A DNA stretch of 64,000 nucleotides from an uncultured Aquimarina sp. (GTDB lineage Bacteria > Bacteroidota > Bacteroidia > Flavobacteriales > Flavobacteriaceae): NCBI RefSeq assembly GCF_947500065.1, contig NZ_CANMQT010000007.1:210553-274552 (forward strand). Direction: 5' to 3'. The position numbers and the translations under genes were made by a program. The notes under the pieces were generated by a model. The model was not told the DNA's origin. It searched no databases and worked only from the letters and a program-made list of their open reading frames with translations. Of the stretch, positions 26,723-36,086 are shown piece after piece (positions within the stretch are counted from its first letter, which is position 1; every line of letters starts with the position of its first letter).

Positions 26723-28624
26723 TCACTGTGATTTTTTCTTTTTAATACTATCCACGATTTTTTCGTTTTTTAGGGTTGTCACGGTAATACTATCTCGCTG
26801 TTTTGCAGTGCGATTGAGATCAGGATCTACAAAGGCAGTATTATTAGATGTTTTCTTTTTAGAGGTTGTATCTTTTTTCTTTTTAGGTTTTAATTCTAGA
26901 TTTTCTTTAGTTTTTTGTTTTACCTTCGGTATAGAATCAAGTTCTTCGTTTGTTTCCTTTAGTTCTGCATCTTCTAATTTTTGCTCTAACATGCGTGAGC
27001 CTTCAGATTTATTATCTTCGAGACGTTTTATGGTTTCTTCATCGAAGAAGTCATCATCTTCTATGGGTAGCGGTATTCCTGTTATTTTAGTCAATTTAGG
27101 AGGTGATTCTCCTCTAAAAAGATCCTTTTTACTAACTATTTGTTCATCTCCGCGCCATTTAAAACCGGAGAGTTCTCTAGCATTTTCTGGTAGATCCATT
27201 TCTCGATACAATGTTCCATCTACATTCTGGTAGTAATATACATCTACAATTTCTCGTTGCTCCAATAAAAGCTTAATAGAACTGGACAATACTTTGTTGA
27301 TACCGATCAATTTCAATTCGCCTTCACTTTCTCTCTGATAAAAGATAGTCTCGGTATTTTTGTCAATATCTACCTGATAAATTTCATTGTCTTTAAACAG
27401 CCCGTATAAAGTCTGACCTTTTACCTGATTATATCCAGCTTTTAGTGTGTCTTCTTGAACTAAAAAGGCATTTTGATATACCATAAGAGAATCAAGTTTC
27501 TCCGTCTCTGTGTTAGAAATAATTTTGATTGTATCTCCAGTCATCTGATTTCTTTGTGCCCAGATTATAGGTTTTCCTACCATCTTAGTATATCCCGTGG
27601 TTTGATCTACATTAATAGAATCACTTTTACCGCTCATATTACTTTTAAAAATCCTAACATCATAAAAACCATTCATAATTCTGCGTTCTGGTTTTCCTGT
27701 AACCATTAGCGTATCACTATGAATATAGATAGAATCCTTCTCTTGCAAAGTAGCAGCTAATGCTCTTTTAGTAATAAATACAGAATCTTTATCTTTAAAG
27801 ACTTCGGCATAATGACCTGTAATAACCGAATTGTTAGCAGTATCTAGTACCTTGATGTTATTGGTTGCTGATGCAAATTGAATAGCACTATTATAGAATA
27901 TACTATCCCCATAAACTGTACGATTATCATAATCGATTCGTGCATTTTTTATGGCATATCCAGTTTTTACTTTAGTATCATAAAAACCACGTTCGCAATA
28001 CAATGTGCTTTCTTCTCCTTTTACTGTCGATGGTCCATAAAGATATGCGTGACCATTATCTGTATAATAATCTAAACGATCAGAGTCAACAGTATTTTCT
28101 GGATTAACGATTTTTACTTTTGTATTAAATGAATATTGTTTTCTATCCATAAAGTACCTTCCTATTATACTCGTCAGAGTATTAGAAGAATCTCTTACAG
28201 TTCCTCCGCTACGATAATACGCTTGCTGGCGTAAACGATCAAAAAACAAGGTGTCGGTTGTTAATGTATTAGATGGAGTTTCTAAAAGTACTTTTTCCCT
28301 AGCATAAGCAAATTTACTGTTACCATTGTATTCTGCATAGGCACTGGTCATAGTTAGCGTATCCCCTTGTTTCATTTTTACATTACCAAGAGCCTTAATA
28401 AACTTATCTTCTCCATAATGAATCGCTTGGTCACACCAGATCTCAATACCTTCATGCTCTATATAAACTTGTTTGTTTACTTTGGCCAGAATCGTTGCTC
28501 CAGGAAATCGTTTTTCATTTTTAATCGTACGGTCAGATTGAACCTTAATTTTTTTACCTTCTTGAGCAAATGTGATGGTAGAAAAAAATAAGATAAAAAC
28601 TATATAGAAAAATGTATTTTTCAA
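26723..28624 (-). CDS. OstA-like (LptA/LptD N-terminal family) envelope protein
   Basis: I chose the TTG at 28622-28624, which gives a short signal peptide 'LKNTFFYIVFILFFSTITFAQ' and ~633 residues. An ATG at 28756 keeps the frame open but adds 44 residues in front of that signal and places the start only 17 bases behind the upstream gene. The mature protein has repeated beta-strand units of the OstA type ('ALGNVKMKQGDTLTMTSAYAEYNGN', 'GHAYLYGPSTVKGEESTLYCERG', 'SDRLDYYTDN'), as in LptA and the periplasmic part of LptD. The C-terminal ~120 residues are charged and Lys/Glu-rich ('KPKKKKDTTSKKKT'). It probably helps carry lipopolysaccharide to the outer membrane; no LptD barrel is present. Confidence 0.85.
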   Translation of the reverse strand: MKNTFFYIVFILFFSTITFAQEGKKIKVQSDRTIKNEKRFPGATILAKVNKQVYIEHEGIEIWCDQAIHYGEDKFIKALGNVKMKQGDTLTMTSAYAEYNGNSKFAYAREKVLLETPSNTLTTDTLFFDRLRQQAYYRSGGTVRDSSNTLTSIIGRYFMDRKQYSFNTKVKIVNPENTVDSDRLDYYTDNGHAYLYGPSTVKGEESTLYCERGFYDTKVKTGYAIKNARIDYDNRTVYGDSIFYNSAIQFASATNNIKVLDTANNSVITGHYAEVFKDKDSVFITKRALAATLQEKDSIYIHSDTLMVTGKPERRIMNGFYDVRIFKSNMSGKSDSINVDQTTGYTKMVGKPIIWAQRNQMTGDTIKIISNTETEKLDSLMVYQNAFLVQEDTLKAGYNQVKGQTLYGLFKDNEIYQVDIDKNTETIFYQRESEGELKLIGINKVLSSSIKLLLEQREIVDVYYYQNVDGTLYREMDLPENARELSGFKWRGDEQIVSKKDLFRGESPPKLTKITGIPLPIEDDDFFDEETIKRLEDNKSEGSRMLEQKLEDAELKETNEELDSIPKVKQKTKENLELKPKKKKDTTSKKKTSNNTAFVDPDLNRTAKQRDSITVTTLKNEKIVDSIKKKKSQ

Positions 28625-28773
28625 GTATCTAATATTTGTCTGCAAAATAACGAAAATTGTATGTAATGATTGTGAGGGTTTACTTAAAATAAAATCCCTT
28701 ACGTATAAGTTCATAGATAAATACTTAAGTAATTTGGTTTTGTTGCATTTTTGCACGTAAAATCTATAAGCTG

Positions 28774-29622
28774 TTATTGTGCAGTCTGTTTATCACTCAA
28801 TTTAATGTTTTCATACCCGATAATAGCTGTTTTTCTATTGCTTCCCCATCGATAATTACCCAAATGTCCAGTTTGTTTTATCACACGATGACAGGGAATA
28901 AGATAAGCAATAGGGTTTTTACCGATAGCAGTTCCAACAGCTCTTTGCGCATTTGGTTTGTTAATTAAAGAAGCAATATCATTATATGCTAACAATTGCG
29001 AAGATGGGATCGTAAGAAGGGCTTTCCATACGTTTAGTTGAAAAGGAGTTCCTTTTAAATCCAGTACAATTTGCTCATCAGGGGTTTTCCAATTTTTGAA
29101 ATAATGCATCACCTGAGTACCATAGTTGCCTAATTCCTGAACTAGGTTTGCCTCAGGATATTCTGATTGTAATGTTACTAAAGGATTCGATGTTTCTTCA
29201 ATGAATGCTAGCTTGCAAATTCCAATAGTGGTTTCTGCAATTAATACATTTCCGAAGGGAGATGATATAACATCGTATCGTATTAGTATTCCTTTTCCTC
29301 TTTTCTGAAATTCTCCTGGAGTACAAGCTTCCAGTTTTATAAAAAGATCGTGTAATCTTCCGTTTCCTGATAATCCTACATTATAGGCAGTTTCTAATGT
29401 AGATCTACCTTCAGAAAGACTTTTTTTAGCGTGTTGTGTTGTAATAAATTGTAAAAATTGTTTGGGACTAACACCTGCCCATTCCTGAAATATTCTTTGG
29501 AAATGGAACTTACTAAGATGCACAGATTCAGCAATTTCATCAAGATTAGGTTGCCTTTGGTAATTGTTGGTAATGTACTGAATAGCTTGTTGTACAATTT
29601 CAAAATGATAGTTGTTTTCCAT
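28774..29622 (-). CDS. AraC-type HTH fused to O6-alkylguanine-DNA alkyltransferase (Ada-like, no Ada zinc domain)
   Basis: 282 residues. An AraC-type HTH occupies about 5-105 ('IAESVHLSKFHFQRIFQEWAGVSPKQFLQF' and a second helix-turn-helix to 'CTPGEFQKRG'). The C-terminal domain (about 112-275) is a DNA alkyltransferase with the active-site motif PCHR (acceptor Cys244), the preceding 'AYNDIASLINKPNAQRAVGTAIGKNPIAYLI', and 'GNYRWGSNRKTAIIGYE'. E. coli Ada also has an N-terminal Cys-phosphotriester sensor domain; it is absent here. So repair activity is well supported, while its regulatory trigger is unclear. Confidence 0.93.
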   Translation of the reverse strand: MENNYHFEIVQQAIQYITNNYQRQPNLDEIAESVHLSKFHFQRIFQEWAGVSPKQFLQFITTQHAKKSLSEGRSTLETAYNVGLSGNGRLHDLFIKLEACTPGEFQKRGKGILIRYDVISSPFGNVLIAETTIGICKLAFIEETSNPLVTLQSEYPEANLVQELGNYGTQVMHYFKNWKTPDEQIVLDLKGTPFQLNVWKALLTIPSSQLLAYNDIASLINKPNAQRAVGTAIGKNPIAYLIPCHRVIKQTGHLGNYRWGSNRKTAIIGYENIKLSDKQTAQ

Positions 29623-29705
29623 AATCCAAAAATATAGAAAACACCTTTTTTAATCAATCCGATTATTGCGGTTTTCTAGTAAGTTATACATCACTCTGTC
29701 TGTTG

Positions 29706-30233
29706 TTATAGCTGAATTTTTTCTATTTCGGCGATTCTTTTAGTATACATTTCTATAATCATATTTTCATTCCATTCTTCATCTTCGGTTTTTCCATGTC
29801 CGTGAGACATTATAGTGATCACCTTATTGTTTTGCACATAAAATTCGCAGTTCCATCGTATTTGCTCAAAACTATTAATAGGAGTGTAATTTTGAGTTTC
29901 TTTTGCATAGAGAAGCTTACCTTTCTTTTCAAAATAAATTTCCTGAAAATAAGTAGATTCTGAATGGGATTCTATTTGAATGATTCTGTTTTCGTTTTGC
30001 AATTCACATATTTTCCAAAATTCAGTTTTTCCATTAAAATTCGTTACTCCATTTTTACTGATAAAAGAACAGTTACCGTAGTTTTTAACAAATTCATTGT
30101 TTATAGAATCTCTGATTTTTTGCTCAACGTGCTTTGGATTTTGAGAAAAACCATTATTGATTGCACATAAGATAAAGAATGTTATCAATCGTATAGTAAT
30201 CAAAGCAGGTTTTCGCTTAATCAATACTTTCAT
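29706..30233 (-). CDS. Secreted hypothetical protein
   Basis: 175 residues with a signal peptide ending about 'NNGFSQ'. The mature part is mixed alpha/beta with 'KNYGNCSFISKNGVTNFNGKTEFWKICELQNENRIIQIESH' and a C-terminal helix 'ENMIIEMYTKRIAEIEKIQ'. I recognise no family. It is 44 bases downstream of the next gene on the same strand, so it may be the last cistron of the 31219-32091 to 29706 group. Conservation and function are unknown. Confidence 0.7.
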   Translation of the reverse strand: MKVLIKRKPALITIRLITFFILCAINNGFSQNPKHVEQKIRDSINNEFVKNYGNCSFISKNGVTNFNGKTEFWKICELQNENRIIQIESHSESTYFQEIYFEKKGKLLYAKETQNYTPINSFEQIRWNCEFYVQNNKVITIMSHGHGKTEDEEWNENMIIEMYTKRIAEIEKIQL

Positions 30234-30277
30234 AAGATCTAAAGGTTAGGATTATTCTTAGATATGTATAGAGTAAC

Positions 30278-30808
30278 TTATTTCTTTGGTAAATATTCTT
30301 TTGGAATTGGATTCTCTTCTGTTTCCTGAGTCCAATAAATATTAATAACCCACCATCTTTTTCCATCATTAAGAAGTTGAATACTATTAATACCTCTCAT
30401 AAACGGTTTTGTATCCGTTTTGCTTTTAAAAGATTCATAAGTACTGAAAACCTGAGTGATATTGCCAAAAGTATTAGTAATTCTATGGATTTCTTTTTCA
30501 AAAAAACCATTCTCCACGAGCCATTTCCCTGAACTTTTTATGTATTCATCAGGAGATAAATAACGTACGCCAAAAGTTCCTTGTCTATTTTTTCCTGAAG
30601 GTATTAATTTTGCTTCAGGCTTAAATAGAAATTTAAATAACTCCCAATTTCTTTCTTCTCCTTTTTCACCAGAAATCACACTGTATAAGGTCTCCAATGT
30701 ACTATCTAAGGATGTTACTTTTTCGATATAGTTTGTTTTAGATTCTTGCGCCTGTATCGTTGTAATAGCAAGGAAACAGAATAAGATTACTGTTATATAG
30801 TTTTTCAA
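30278..30808 (-). CDS. Secreted NTF2-like (SnoaL/DUF4440-type) protein
   Basis: 176 residues with a signal peptide ending 'TTIQAQ'. The fold pattern ('LDSTLETLYSVISGEKGEERNWELFKFLFKPEAKLIPSG', 'NTFGNITQVFSTYESFKS', 'GINSIQLLNDGKRWWVINIYWTQE') is that of small NTF2-like proteins: a helical N-terminus followed by a curved sheet ending in a Trp-rich strand. Such periplasmic proteins bind or modify small molecules; no catalytic residues can be assigned. Its start codon overlaps the stop of the VOC gene by 4 bases, so they are co-translated. Confidence 0.8.
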   Translation of the reverse strand: MKNYITVILFCFLAITTIQAQESKTNYIEKVTSLDSTLETLYSVISGEKGEERNWELFKFLFKPEAKLIPSGKNRQGTFGVRYLSPDEYIKSSGKWLVENGFFEKEIHRITNTFGNITQVFSTYESFKSKTDTKPFMRGINSIQLLNDGKRWWVINIYWTQETEENPIPKEYLPKK

Positions 30809-31206
30809 GGTTTTGGTTTTTCTTGGTATATAATAATTTGTAACCCATCAGGATCTCTTAGATATAGGTATTGAGCACCCCAAGGACGATCAATCGGACC
30901 TTTGACTTCCCATTTTTCATTAAGATGTTCTGCCCATTGATCTATATCGTTTGTTTTTATTTGGATATCTATTTTATCATTTTCGACGTACTCATCGAAG
31001 GAGGTGTGATAATAGTAATGGCCTTTAGGTATTTCTGAAATTTCTAAAAAAGCATTGGTGTCCTTATCACCAACCCTAAGAATACATCCTCTATTTTCAC
31101 TATTATATTCTTCGACAAGATCTAAGTTAAGGATTTGGCAATAAAACTTTTTTGAAGCATCATAATCTTTTGTTCTTATTACAGTTTTAAGACTTAATAA
31201 ATTCAT
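30805..31206 (-). CDS. VOC-superfamily (glyoxalase/bleomycin-resistance-like) protein
   Basis: 133 residues, two beta-alpha-beta-beta-beta halves. The first half is 'VIRTKDYDASKKFYCQILNLDLVEEYN ... GCILRVGDKDTNAFLEISE', the second 'DIQIKTNDIDQWAEHLNEKWEVKGPIDRPWGAQYLYLRDPDGLQIIIYQ'. The 'DPDGLQIIIYQ' ending is the classic VOC signature with the metal-binding position. The substrate is unknown. It overlaps the NTF2-like gene by 4 bases and follows the transglutaminase-like lipoprotein by 12 bases. Confidence 0.88.
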   Translation of the reverse strand: MNLLSLKTVIRTKDYDASKKFYCQILNLDLVEEYNSENRGCILRVGDKDTNAFLEISEIPKGHYYYHTSFDEYVENDKIDIQIKTNDIDQWAEHLNEKWEVKGPIDRPWGAQYLYLRDPDGLQIIIYQEKPKP

Positions 31207-31218
31207 AGATAAGTACTA

Positions 31219-32091
31219 TTAGATGGCCGAATAAAGTATTGTAGGTTTTTTATAAAAATCCTTGATATTATGAGTATATATTAAATGATCCATTTTGTCT
31301 TCGATTTGAAAAACGGTAGGGTTCTTTTCATTAATAGGGACTAACATTAAACGGCTCTTTTCATTACAACTGGTTTTTTTTTCAGAAGAATCGAAGCTAA
31401 CATCAAAATAGAATAAATATTTAGCTACCCAATTGATTTTAGCTAATGCCACTTTTTTATCAAAGTTACCGTGTATATTTCTTAATACGATTCGTTCTTT
31501 ATTTGCAATAATTGCTTTTTTGTATTCTACAGCATTTAGAGGAACTTCATCCAGGAAAGGGATACAATTAATTTGCCCATCCATAAAAATCCATTTTTTG
31601 AGTTCAGGAATATAAGCTTCTGATACTACATGACCTGTTCCATATTTCGTGGTTTCTACATCCTTGGTTTTGATGCCTAATGTTCTGGTAGGGATACCGA
31701 TAGCATTTAAAGTTGCAGATAAAACAATGCCATACTCTACACATCTAAACTTTTCTCCTTTTTCTGCTTCTTTTAGAATATTTATTGCGTCAGCATTTTT
31801 TGGTCTGTTATTTCCATCATGTTTCCATCTACTATTAGTCCAATTTAGTAAAATCAATGATTTTTGTAGATCCGAGTTTTCACTGCTAATCAGGTTATCT
31901 ATCTTGTATTCTTTCTTTAAGTCTAGTAGTTTCTGATTGGTTTCTGGGTTTGGAAAAATTAAATTACAGAGTGATTCATCTTTGGACACTGTATCAAACG
32001 TTACAGCAACTATTTTGTTACTCGGATTTTTATTACTAGCACAGGAGTTTAGTATTATGAATGTAATCAAAAGGATATTTAGTTTTTTCAT
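31219..32091 (-). CDS. Transglutaminase-like lipoprotein
   Basis: 290 residues with lipobox 'ILNSC' (about Cys17). The transglutaminase-like catalytic triad can be traced: Cys in 'FRCVEYGIVLSATLNAIGIPTR', His in 'GTGHVVSEAYIPE', and Asp in 'KWIFMDGQ'. It resembles the cysteine-protease-like transglutaminase domains of bacteria rather than protein cross-linking enzymes. Upstream 'ILLNWTNSRWKHDGNN' is also typical. The enzyme should act at the envelope; the substrate is unknown. First gene of a - strand group running to 29706. Confidence 0.85.
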   Translation of the reverse strand: MKKLNILLITFIILNSCASNKNPSNKIVAVTFDTVSKDESLCNLIFPNPETNQKLLDLKKEYKIDNLISSENSDLQKSLILLNWTNSRWKHDGNNRPKNADAINILKEAEKGEKFRCVEYGIVLSATLNAIGIPTRTLGIKTKDVETTKYGTGHVVSEAYIPELKKWIFMDGQINCIPFLDEVPLNAVEYKKAIIANKERIVLRNIHGNFDKKVALAKINWVAKYLFYFDVSFDSSEKKTSCNEKSRLMLVPINEKNPTVFQIEDKMDHLIYTHNIKDFYKKPTILYSAI

Positions 32092-32276
32092 GGTAAATCG
32101 CTAAGTATATAAAACGAATGCATACATGTGTTTGGCAATGTATTAATATATTTTGATTTCTAATTAGTATTTTTTTGCCGGATATAGGGATTACCGTATT
32201 CTTTATGTAATTACGGGCTGCTTTAACAAAATAGCCATAATGGTAGTAGAATAATTTTCTTTCTAATGTATCTTTG

Positions 32277-32284
32277 TAACTTTG
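32277..32284 (+). promoter_or_regulatory. -7 box for the membrane TPR gene
   Basis: TAACTTTG matches TAnnTTTG exactly and ends 10 bases before the ATG at 32295, which predicts a leader of only a few bases. The -33 region is not clear. Confidence 0.45.
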
Positions 32285-32294
32285 GCAAAATCAT

Positions 32295-34601
32295 ATGACT
32301 ACAGAAACTAAAAAAACTTTAATAAAAGATTTGTGGGAACGAAAGGTTCCTCAATATCTAGGTACTTATTTTGCATTGGGTTTTGGTCTTTTGCAATTTG
32401 TGGAATTTATTACAAATCGTTATAATTTAAGCGAATTTTGGGTAGATAAATATTTCTTGGTATGGCTCGCTCTAATACCGGCTATTGCAATAATAGCATA
32501 TTTTAGTGGTCAACTAAATCCATCATCAAAGTCTAGAACCTTAAAATGGCCAAAATTATTAGTCATTGGAAATATAAGTATTGCTTTATTATTAGGAGCT
32601 TTATTATTTAATGGGGAAGCCATTGCCCAAAGCGAAGTTGTTGAGCTAACTGACGAAGAAGGGAACGAAGTAAGGGCAGTAGTTCCATCACTGCATAAAG
32701 TAAAAACTATTGCATGTTTTCAGTTTGAAAATCTAACAGGTGATACAGAGCAAGATTGGTGGGGAGTTGCTTTTTCTAATTTACTGCAATTTAACTTAGA
32801 CCAACGTCCAGAATTTTATGCTTATTCTGCGTATTCCTTGAATAGTTTTTATGATGTTGTAGGACTTACTTCTTTTACAGTTCCTAATGTGGGGATGCAA
32901 AGAGAGATAGCTCAAAAATCACGGAATGATTATTTTAGTAGGATTTCTTATACGAAAGAAGGAAACAAGTTTATATTTAAGGGTAATGTTTATAATACTA
33001 AAGATGCTAAAAGTATTATTAATATAAAAGCTGAAGATGAAGATCCTTATGCTGCTATTGATAAGATCAAAGAACAAATTTTAGCTGATATACCAAATGC
33101 ACTAAAGGATGCGGAAAACGAAATTAGTCTTCCAGCTTCAACTTTAATTACTAGTGATCAAGAAGCTCTTAAGAACTTTACCTTATCTCGAATAGCATAT
33201 TACAAAAATCCCGCAGGACTGAATGAAGTATTGAGCATAACAAAGAAAGCTGTTGAATTGGATCCAACTTGTTCGCAGTGTCATTATTATGTGGGAGATG
33301 TTTTATATGGATTGGGTAATAGAGATGAAGCTATTCTCTATATAAAAAAATCTATTAAATATGCGGCATCATTACCGGAACGAATGCAGTTCGGAGCAAA
33401 AGGAATACTGTACGCGATTACTAATAATATGGATGCTTATTTAAAACTTCAAGAATTACATAGAAAAATGTATCCATATGATTTCTTGCCTTATAACCGG
33501 TTACTTTCCTTATATAAATCAAAATATGGTATTGATCGCGCAAAGGAATTGATTCAGGAAGCTATAGCCCATGGTAACTTAGAAAAAGGATTGCTAACCA
33601 TGTACAGTTTACAATTGGAGAATGAAGAATATGATGAAGCTGTAAAAACTTTAGATAGATTTATTAAAGAATTTCCTGATAGAGATCAGGACAAAGTAAA
33701 GTATGCAACAATCTATGAACGTCAGGGTAAGTTAAAAGAAGCTAGAGAAATATTACTAGAGGAAGAAACAATAGACCCTCTTAATACAGATATACAGAGA
33801 CGACTTGCTTATTTGGATTACCGAGATTTGGATATTGTTAAAGCAACAGAAAGAGTAGAACAAGGTATAGAACAAGCAACTACACTTACGGATAGCCTGA
33901 GATTTTTTTCCTTAAAGATGCACTTTTTACGTATGTCTGGTCAAATAGAAAAAGCACTTAGTATTTTAGATACAGTAGAAAAGTATGAAGTTAGAAGAAC
34001 TCCGGTAAACAGAGTGATTTCGTCCACTTTTACAGCAAAAGCTGATATGTATCAATCCATTGGGAACTCAGAAAAAATACCAGATCTATTAGAAAATATA
34101 GCAAAGTATTCTCCAGAAAGTGTTTCTCGATATGCTTGCCAAGCAGCTTCAAGTGCAATACAAAGAGGTTTTGATTCCCAAATGGATAAGGAGAAATTTG
34201 CAGACTGCAATGAACATTACAAATCATATGGGGAAGGGTATAATAAGTATTTTGACTTGATCGTAGCATATCAATCTCAAGATTATGATACTTGTTCTAA
34301 AATTCTTAAGGAAGATGATGGTAGAATTAAAGGAATGTTTTTTGAGAAATATTTTTTAGCTAGTGTATATAACAAAATAGGTAACATAGAAAAAGTTAAA
34401 GAAATATTGCAAACTGCGATTGATCAAAAAGATGATGATGCAATATATTATTATCAAATGGCAGCTCTTCTAGAAAAAGAAGATGCAAATGCTGCTAAAA
34501 AATATTTGAACATAGCTTTGCAGTTTTGGTCTAATGCCGACGATAATTTCATTCCATTACAAAGAGCTAATGAGTTAGCGCAACGATTAAATGTTTTATA
34601 A
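32295..34601 (+). CDS. Inner-membrane protein with TolB/FlgO-like domain and TPR repeats
   Basis: 768 residues. Three hydrophobic segments lie within the first ~115 residues ('YLGTYFALGFGLLQFVEFI', 'YFLVWLALIPAIAIIAYF', 'LLVIGNISIALLLGALLF'). Then comes a domain starting 'VKTIACFQFENLTGDTEQDWWGVAFSNLLQFNLD', which resembles the TolB/FlgO-like region found in bacterial cyclase- and kinase-associated TPR proteins. The rest is about ten TPRs ('CSQCHYYVGDVLYGLGNRDEAILYIKKSI' and onward). It is the only + strand gene between 14 and 51 kb. No enzymatic domain is visible; a signalling or scaffold role is inferred. Confidence 0.82.
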   Translation: MTTETKKTLIKDLWERKVPQYLGTYFALGFGLLQFVEFITNRYNLSEFWVDKYFLVWLALIPAIAIIAYFSGQLNPSSKSRTLKWPKLLVIGNISIALLLGALLFNGEAIAQSEVVELTDEEGNEVRAVVPSLHKVKTIACFQFENLTGDTEQDWWGVAFSNLLQFNLDQRPEFYAYSAYSLNSFYDVVGLTSFTVPNVGMQREIAQKSRNDYFSRISYTKEGNKFIFKGNVYNTKDAKSIINIKAEDEDPYAAIDKIKEQILADIPNALKDAENEISLPASTLITSDQEALKNFTLSRIAYYKNPAGLNEVLSITKKAVELDPTCSQCHYYVGDVLYGLGNRDEAILYIKKSIKYAASLPERMQFGAKGILYAITNNMDAYLKLQELHRKMYPYDFLPYNRLLSLYKSKYGIDRAKELIQEAIAHGNLEKGLLTMYSLQLENEEYDEAVKTLDRFIKEFPDRDQDKVKYATIYERQGKLKEAREILLEEETIDPLNTDIQRRLAYLDYRDLDIVKATERVEQGIEQATTLTDSLRFFSLKMHFLRMSGQIEKALSILDTVEKYEVRRTPVNRVISSTFTAKADMYQSIGNSEKIPDLLENIAKYSPESVSRYACQAASSAIQRGFDSQMDKEKFADCNEHYKSYGEGYNKYFDLIVAYQSQDYDTCSKILKEDDGRIKGMFFEKYFLASVYNKIGNIEKVKEILQTAIDQKDDDAIYYYQMAALLEKEDANAAKKYLNIALQFWSNADDNFIPLQRANELAQRLNVL

Positions 34602-34655
34602 ATTATAGATGATTTAGTCGACTTTATTCGCTGCGCATACTGGTTTTTTGTTTGA

Positions 34656-36014
34656 TTATTTATTTAGAACTTTTGTGAGTTCCATTGGAGAATCAATCCC
34701 TATAAGTTGAACGACATCTCCATTTTTGTCTAATACAAATTGAATTCTTTCTTTGATATCGCCTACTTTAAAGGTGTGGTTTTCTAATAGTGTTAATTCC
34801 ATTTTACCTCCTTTAGCTCTCATTTGCCCATACAAAATGTTATTTTCTAAGGTAATAGTGATATGTATATTTCCTCCTTTATAGCTGCCTAGGTATTTAG
34901 AATAGACTTTTTGATCTATAGATCTATTGTTTTTTGGAATAGCAATAAAATCAATTAAATGATCGTAATTTGAAGGATGTATATTTCTTTTGTTGTTTTC
35001 TTTTGCATATTCTAACGCTAGTTTATATCCCACAGAGAAAGCTTGCACGCTAGTCGCTGATATATGCGGAATAACTCCGGTTTTTTCAAAACTAGTTTTG
35101 GTTATCGCATTGATGGTTTCTTCACTAGATACTTGTACTGTAAATCGATCATTTATCTTGTGAATTGATGCACCATTACCAGCTCCGGCGGTTGTCTCTC
35201 CAATGATAGTTGCTCTATCCAGATGTTTAAGCATATAAGCAAATGATTCTGCAGCGGATCCCGTATTAGCATTAACCAATACATATAATTTGGTATCTGG
35301 CAATTTGGTTCCTAATACATTAGGATCGGTAGAAACCCCATATGTATGGTTGTGTAATGTACATCGATAATCTGAAAGATGGATTGGAGTCTTACTATCA
35401 AAAAAATAACTGATGTAATAGGCAACCATTTCTTCAAAACCACCTCCATTGTCTCGGACATCTACAATAAGTGCATCCGCATGTTTTAAGGATTCGATAG
35501 CAGTTGTTATGATTGGTTTTATGCTGTCTAGATATTGGTGTCGCGTAAAGTGTTTAACCTTTAGGTATCCTATATTTCCATCTAATACTTTAATTTCGTT
35601 TAACCCATAATTGGTCCAGATGCCTGTCTTATTTACTTGTATAGATGGAGAATCATTAGTGGAGATTTCTCTGGGAGATCTATATATCATATCCATATGT
35701 AAATCTCCATTAATTGCTCTTAGATCTTCACTAAGTGAATCAGATAATACTTGTGGATTCGTTATACCGGAATAGTGTCCATTCTTATTTTTGACATGGA
35801 TACGATTTACAATCTGCTTAGCTATTGCTGGTTCTATGTAATACCGTTTTACGATTGTCGAAATAGAATCTACAATAGTGTTTAGTTCTTCTGCATGTAC
35901 AGGTTTTATATTGTCTTGTTGAGCTGATACTTTAATTGATGTTAGAAGAATTGCTAATGTGGTAAATAATAAGGGTAAAGATTTAATCGTTTTTTTTATC
36001 GGATTGATGTTCAT
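34656..36014 (-). CDS. S41-family (C-terminal-processing-type) peptidase
   Basis: 452 residues with a signal peptide ending 'KVSAQ'. The helical N-terminal part (35-110) is followed by the protease core: 'GYLKVKHF', 'ALIVDVRDNGGG' (near 181-192), 'NTGSAAESFAY' with the likely nucleophile Ser253, and 'IGETTAGAGNG'. I see no PDZ domain, as in the retinol-binding-protein-like S41 branch. The last ~85 residues ('YLGSYKGGNIHITITLENNILYGQM') look like a DUF3471-type beta domain. It probably cleaves peptides in the periplasm. The AraC-type gene 72 bases upstream on the same strand may control it. Confidence 0.9.
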   Translation of the reverse strand: MNINPIKKTIKSLPLLFTTLAILLTSIKVSAQQDNIKPVHAEELNTIVDSISTIVKRYYIEPAIAKQIVNRIHVKNKNGHYSGITNPQVLSDSLSEDLRAINGDLHMDMIYRSPREISTNDSPSIQVNKTGIWTNYGLNEIKVLDGNIGYLKVKHFTRHQYLDSIKPIITTAIESLKHADALIVDVRDNGGGFEEMVAYYISYFFDSKTPIHLSDYRCTLHNHTYGVSTDPNVLGTKLPDTKLYVLVNANTGSAAESFAYMLKHLDRATIIGETTAGAGNGASIHKINDRFTVQVSSEETINAITKTSFEKTGVIPHISATSVQAFSVGYKLALEYAKENNKRNIHPSNYDHLIDFIAIPKNNRSIDQKVYSKYLGSYKGGNIHITITLENNILYGQMRAKGGKMELTLLENHTFKVGDIKERIQFVLDKNGDVVQLIGIDSPMELTKVLNK

Positions 36015-36086
36015 AAAATTTGTTTTTTGATGGTGTAAAAGTACTCGTACTTATGCATCAAAAATAGAATGTAATTAGCCTATTTC

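Noticed and set aside
26808..27233. A 141-codon + strand frame opposite the OstA-like gene
   Set aside because: It is antisense to the Lys/Glu-rich tail of a well-supported gene and its Ser/Phe-rich translation is what such antisense frames give.
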